Shown: positions 4,852-7,409 of the stretch, piece after piece
Layout of the letters: the number at the start of each line of letters is the position of its first letter
Numbering within the stretch: the stretch's first letter is position 1
Assembly: GCA_022842225.1 (NCBI GenBank)
Contig: JALHPX010000154.1
Coordinates: 1 to 7,409, forward strand
Direction: 5' to 3'
From: a bacterium
Lineage (GTDB): Bacteria > Bdellovibrionota > FAC87 > UBA2466
Length of the DNA stretch: 7,409 nt
Made by a program: the position numbers and the translations under genes
The notes under the pieces: generated by a model
The model's database searches: none
What the model was told of the DNA's origin: nothing
The model's input: only the letters and a program-made list of their open reading frames with translations

Positions 4852-6156
4852 ATGTCGTTTCGGATTAGCAGCGTTTTGGCTCGTGAGATTTTGGATTCCC
4901 GGGGGAATCCTACGATTGAAGTGGAAGTGACTTTAGGGGATGGCGCGTTTGGACGAGCCATGGTGCCGTCGGGCGCTTCAACGGGTAAGCACGAGGCTTT
5001 GGAGCTCCGGGATGGGGAGAAGGGGCGGTATCTCGGTAAAGGCGTTAGGAAGGCAGTTGAGAATGTTGAGAAGAAGTTGGCGCCGGCGCTGATTGGGAAG
5101 ACTTTTGCCGATATTAAGGCGCTTGATACGGCGATGCTGGAGTTGGATGGAACCGAGCAAAAATCCAGTTTGGGTGCGAATGCACTGCTGGGAGTGTCTT
5201 TAGCCTACGCCCATGCAGTCGCTGCCAGTGAGAAGGCGCCGCTTTATAAAATTATTCAGGGTTGGACAGGGGCGAAGCGGCCGCTGGCACTTCCTATTCC
5301 TCTGATGAATATCGTCAATGGTGGGCAGCACGCCGACAACGGCGTGGCGATTCAGGAGTTTATGATTGTGCCGCACGGTTTTGAAGTTTTCTCCGAGAGC
5401 TTGCGCGCGGGTTGCGAGGTTTTCCATGCGCTGAAGAAAAAATTGCACCAGGCGGGCTTAGCAACTTCGGTCGGCGACGAAGGCGGATTTGCCCCTGCCG
5501 TGACGAGTTCCGAAAACGCGCTGGATGTGATTTGCGAATCCATTCAGGCGGCGGGTTACAAACTCGGTAGTCAGATTTCCTTGGCCCTGGACGTCGCTGC
5601 TAGCCCGTTTTACGACGAGAGCGCGCGTAAATACCGCTATCCCAATCCGAACCACCCGGCTTCTGTCGACGGTAACTCGATGATTGAGACCTATGCTCGT
5701 TTGATTGAGAAATACCCCATCATCAGTATTGAAGACGGTTTGGAAGAAGATGATTGGGCAGGTTGGACAAAGCTCACGTCGCAACTGGGAAGCCGCACGC
5801 AATTAGTGGGCGATGATCTCTTCGTCACCCAACAGCCAAAAGTGGAAAAAGGCATTTCTCAAAAAGCCGCCAATGCAGTGCTAATCAAAGTGAACCAGGT
5901 AGGCACGCTGTGGGAGACGTTAGAAACCATGCGTACTGCGTTTGATAATAACTACCGTTGTGTGGCCTCGCACCGTTCGGGCGAAACCGAAGATACCACC
6001 ATCTCGCATTTGGCGGTAGGCACGGGTTGCGGTCAGATAAAAACGGGATCGCTGTCTCGTGGCGAGCGCACCGCAAAGTATAATGAGCTATTGCGGATCG
6101 AAGATGCCGCGAAGCGCGCGGGTCACCCTATCGCATTTGCGAAGTGGAAAGCTTAG
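4852..6156 (+). CDS. eno: Enolase (2-phosphoglycerate dehydratase)
   Basis: Glycolytic enzyme converting 2-phosphoglycerate to phosphoenolpyruvate with Mg2+; in many bacteria also a degradosome component. The 434-residue length is normal. Visible landmarks are DSRGNPT (15-21), the flexible loop SGASTGKHEA (40-49), H160 in GGQHADNG, catalytic E210 in SVGDEGGFAP, Mg ligands D247 (LALD), E294 (SIEDG) and the GDDLF pair near 321, catalytic base K346 (LIKVNQ), HRSGETED (374-381) and K397 (QIKTGS). All are intact. ATG 4852 is chosen because AGGAG (4842-4846) is 5 nt upstream; a GTG directly before it would add one residue. It follows a 439-bp structured gap after dnaK and converges on rsmG with a 4-nt overlap. 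All seven GGG glycine codons fall in the first 160 codons. Identification is certain. Confidence 0.99.
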   Translation: MSFRISSVLAREILDSRGNPTIEVEVTLGDGAFGRAMVPSGASTGKHEALELRDGEKGRYLGKGVRKAVENVEKKLAPALIGKTFADIKALDTAMLELDGTEQKSSLGANALLGVSLAYAHAVAASEKAPLYKIIQGWTGAKRPLALPIPLMNIVNGGQHADNGVAIQEFMIVPHGFEVFSESLRAGCEVFHALKKKLHQAGLATSVGDEGGFAPAVTSSENALDVICESIQAAGYKLGSQISLALDVAASPFYDESARKYRYPNPNHPASVDGNSMIETYARLIEKYPIISIEDGLEEDDWAGWTKLTSQLGSRTQLVGDDLFVTQQPKVEKGISQKAANAVLIKVNQVGTLWETLETMRTAFDNNYRCVASHRSGETEDTTISHLAVGTGCGQIKTGSLSRGERTAKYNELLRIEDAAKRAGHPIAFAKWKA

Positions 6157-6989
6157 TCGCCGCAGCCTTCGGATTCTTCTATTTCAGTATTAGCGGCGGA
6201 AGAGGGGAGTGCTTCTTCCGTCCGTTCCCAGACCACAAGCCGGCGCTCATGCGGGGTGTGGGGGATCGTGTATTTCTCGTCCTGAACCAATTTCAAAAAC
6301 CGCTTAAAGCGTTTTTGCACGTCGCGGATCTCGTCGCCGGCGTTTGGACCCTTCATGAAAATCAATTTGCTGCCAGGCCGGGTGGCCCCCGAGGTGCGGA
6401 GGAACGTTTTATCCATTGTTTCCAACGCGCGGGTAATCACGCCGTCGACCGGCTCCTGGAAGCTGCGGCTGACCACCCGATGTTCAAAGACCGTAGCTTG
6501 GGGAAGCGAGAGCTTTTGAATCACCATGCGCAGAAATTCCACTCGCTTGGGCCGGGGTTCTGCCAGAACGAAGCGCACACCGGGGTTCTGGATTTTAAGC
6601 GGGATACCTGGAAATCCAGCGCCCGTCCCGACATCTAGCACCGATGCCGGCAAGTCCGTGAGCCGAGTGACCCAGAGGCAATCGGCGTAATGCTTTAGAA
6701 CCATTGGCTCAAATCCCACGATGCGCGTGAGGTCGCGGTCATGGTTGTGGCTGCGTAAAAGATTATGGTAAGCCCACAGGCACTTTAGGGCCGTCGCATC
6801 GAGCGTGATTCCGCTTCGTTTGAGCAGAATGTCCATTTTTTCAGGAGACGGAGCGCCTCCTCCCCCAGTCGACGGACGGGGGTGCGGGCGAGAATGGACT
6901 GCGGCGCCACCGCGAATCGGGCGACCGCCAGAGGGATAAGCCTTTGGCTTTCCTTTTTTGCTGCTGAAACGGCCTTTTTGGCGAGTCAC
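6153..6989 (-). CDS. rsmG: 16S rRNA (guanine-N7)-methyltransferase RsmG (GidB), N-terminally extended
   Basis: SAM-dependent methyltransferase that in E. coli makes m7G527 of 16S rRNA. The core (about residues 52-260) shows DLTRI (86-90), the SAM-binding VLDVGTGAGFPGIPLK (117-132), the acidic strand end LAEPRPKRVEFLR (142-154), ITRAL (185-189), MKGPNAGDE and HERRLVVWER near the C-terminus. From GTG 6989 the protein has 278 residues against about 205-240 usually; the extra 51 are basic and rich in Gly, Pro, Arg and Ser. GTG 6989 is favoured because AGGAG (complement of 6999-7003) sits 9 nt upstream and a TTGACA box is suitably placed. ATG 6836, giving a normal 227 residues, has no good ribosome site and is the alternative. 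Convergent with eno, divergent from the pseudouridine synthase gene. Function is confident; the start is moderately sure. Confidence 0.93.
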   Translation of the reverse strand: MTRQKGRFSSKKGKPKAYPSGGRPIRGGAAVHSRPHPRPSTGGGGAPSPEKMDILLKRSGITLDATALKCLWAYHNLLRSHNHDRDLTRIVGFEPMVLKHYADCLWVTRLTDLPASVLDVGTGAGFPGIPLKIQNPGVRFVLAEPRPKRVEFLRMVIQKLSLPQATVFEHRVVSRSFQEPVDGVITRALETMDKTFLRTSGATRPGSKLIFMKGPNAGDEIRDVQKRFKRFLKLVQDEKYTIPHTPHERRLVVWERTEEALPSSAANTEIEESEGCGD

Positions 6990-6998
6990 TTAAAACGG

Positions 6999-7003
6999 CT
7001 CCT
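6999..7003 (-). promoter_or_regulatory. Ribosome binding site supporting the long RsmG
   Basis: AGGAG on the minus strand lies 9 nt before the GTG at 6989. The internal ATG at 6836 has only CTCCTGAAAA before it, with GGAGG roughly 20 nt away, too far for normal use. Confidence 0.55.
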
Positions 7004-7022
7004 AACAAACTTTGAGGATAGT

Positions 7023-7409
7023 GTGCGGCGAGATAAATCGACCTCTCAAACGGTGTCAACCGTGTCCCCTAGCGGGCCTCCGCACGTCCTATTTGAGGAC
7101 AATCACCTGCTCGCCATTTACAAACCAGCGGGTTGGCAAACGCAGCCCTCGGACAGCCCCTCACCCGATGCGATGACGTGGTCGAAAGCTTACTTAAAAG
7201 AGAAATACGCTAAGCCGGGGAACGTGTTCTTAGGGTTAGTGCACCGGTTAGACCGACCCGTTTCCGGGGTACTGCTTTTTGCCCGCACCTCGAAGGGCGC
7301 TTCGCGGTTGTCCGAAGAATTTCGGTCTCGTCGCGTGGAGAAAATCTACCGCGCTTGGGTCGCTGGAAAAGTGGCGCCGGGTCGTCGGCAAATTGAGGGG
7401 TACCTCACT
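7023..7409 (+). CDS. RluA-family RNA pseudouridine synthase (3' end cut by window)
   Basis: Isomerises uridine to pseudouridine in rRNA or tRNA; the exact target cannot be told. The frame is open from at least 7023 to the last base (129 codons, no stop). It reads HVLFEDNHLLAIYKPAGW (21-38), the catalytic loop HRLDRPVSGVLLFAR (74-88) with catalytic D77, and EKIYRAWVAG (106-115), the usual order in RluA-type enzymes. No S4 RNA-binding domain precedes the catalytic domain, unlike RluC/RluD/RsuA. GTG 7023 is chosen because GAGG (7014-7017) is 5 nt upstream; GTG 7053 and GTG 7062 are possible alternatives, and the first 20 residues are not conserved family sequence. It is divergent from rsmG with 33 nt between starts. 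Family call is firm, subtype and start are not. Confidence 0.93.
   Translation, partial: MRRDKSTSQTVSTVSPSGPPHVLFEDNHLLAIYKPAGWQTQPSDSPSPDAMTWSKAYLKEKYAKPGNVFLGLVHRLDRPVSGVLLFARTSKGASRLSEEFRSRRVEKIYRAWVAGKVAPGRRQIEGYLT
7032..7059 (-). promoter_or_regulatory. Candidate promoter for rsmG inside the rluA-type gene
   Basis: A consensus TTGACA (7059-7054, minus strand) is followed after 16 nt by TTTATC (7037-7032), or after 18 nt by TATCTC. The -10 match is only moderate. Transcription would start near 7025, leaving a leader of roughly 35 nt that contains the AGGAG before GTG 6989. Confidence 0.38.

Overview
The window reads as a core-genome segment of a free-living Gram-negative bacterium. By eye the base composition is just over 50% G+C. 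The GroEL N-terminal region and the Gram-negative-type DnaK look most like those of deltaproteobacterial lineages in the broad sense (Myxococcota, Bdellovibrionota, Desulfobacterota), but I cannot place it more precisely without a search. There is no integrase, transposase, phage gene or CRISPR array. All recognised genes are housekeeping genes with intact signature residues.

Layout. Positions 38-2343 carry a leftward cluster: fmdB (zinc-ribbon protein), then groES, then groEL. Across a 158-bp divergent region, dnaK runs rightward (2502-4412) as a single-gene unit with no grpE or dnaJ beside it. The dnaK-fmdB region holds two oppositely oriented promoter-like sites that both start with TTGACT, separated by an A6-G-T7 tract. 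No CIRCE/HrcA operator is visible upstream of either groES or dnaK; the dnaK promoter instead fits a sigma-32-like pattern.

Positions 4413-4851 are a 439-bp gene-free stretch that is densely structured. It holds a tight hairpin, a long-stem intrinsic terminator for dnaK, a 235-bp near-perfect inverted repeat (arms of about 70 nt with a 35-nt perfect core, 94-nt loop with its own hairpin), and a possible 9-codon leader ORF whose stop codon lies in the ribosome binding site of eno. Enolase (4852-6156) follows. It converges on rsmG (6153-6989, leftward), with stop codons that overlap by 4 nt. rsmG is head-to-head with a truncated RluA-family pseudouridine synthase gene (7023 to the window end), with only 33 nt between start codons.

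Functionally, the left half is the protein-folding machinery (GroEL/ES chamber and Hsp70), eno is glycolysis, and the right edge is rRNA/RNA modification (16S m7G methyltransferase and pseudouridine synthase). I found no clear new multi-gene system. The least explained element is the long inverted repeat between dnaK and eno. The next most interesting points are the paired divergent heat-shock-like promoters, the eno leader ORF, and the basic N-terminal extension of RsmG.
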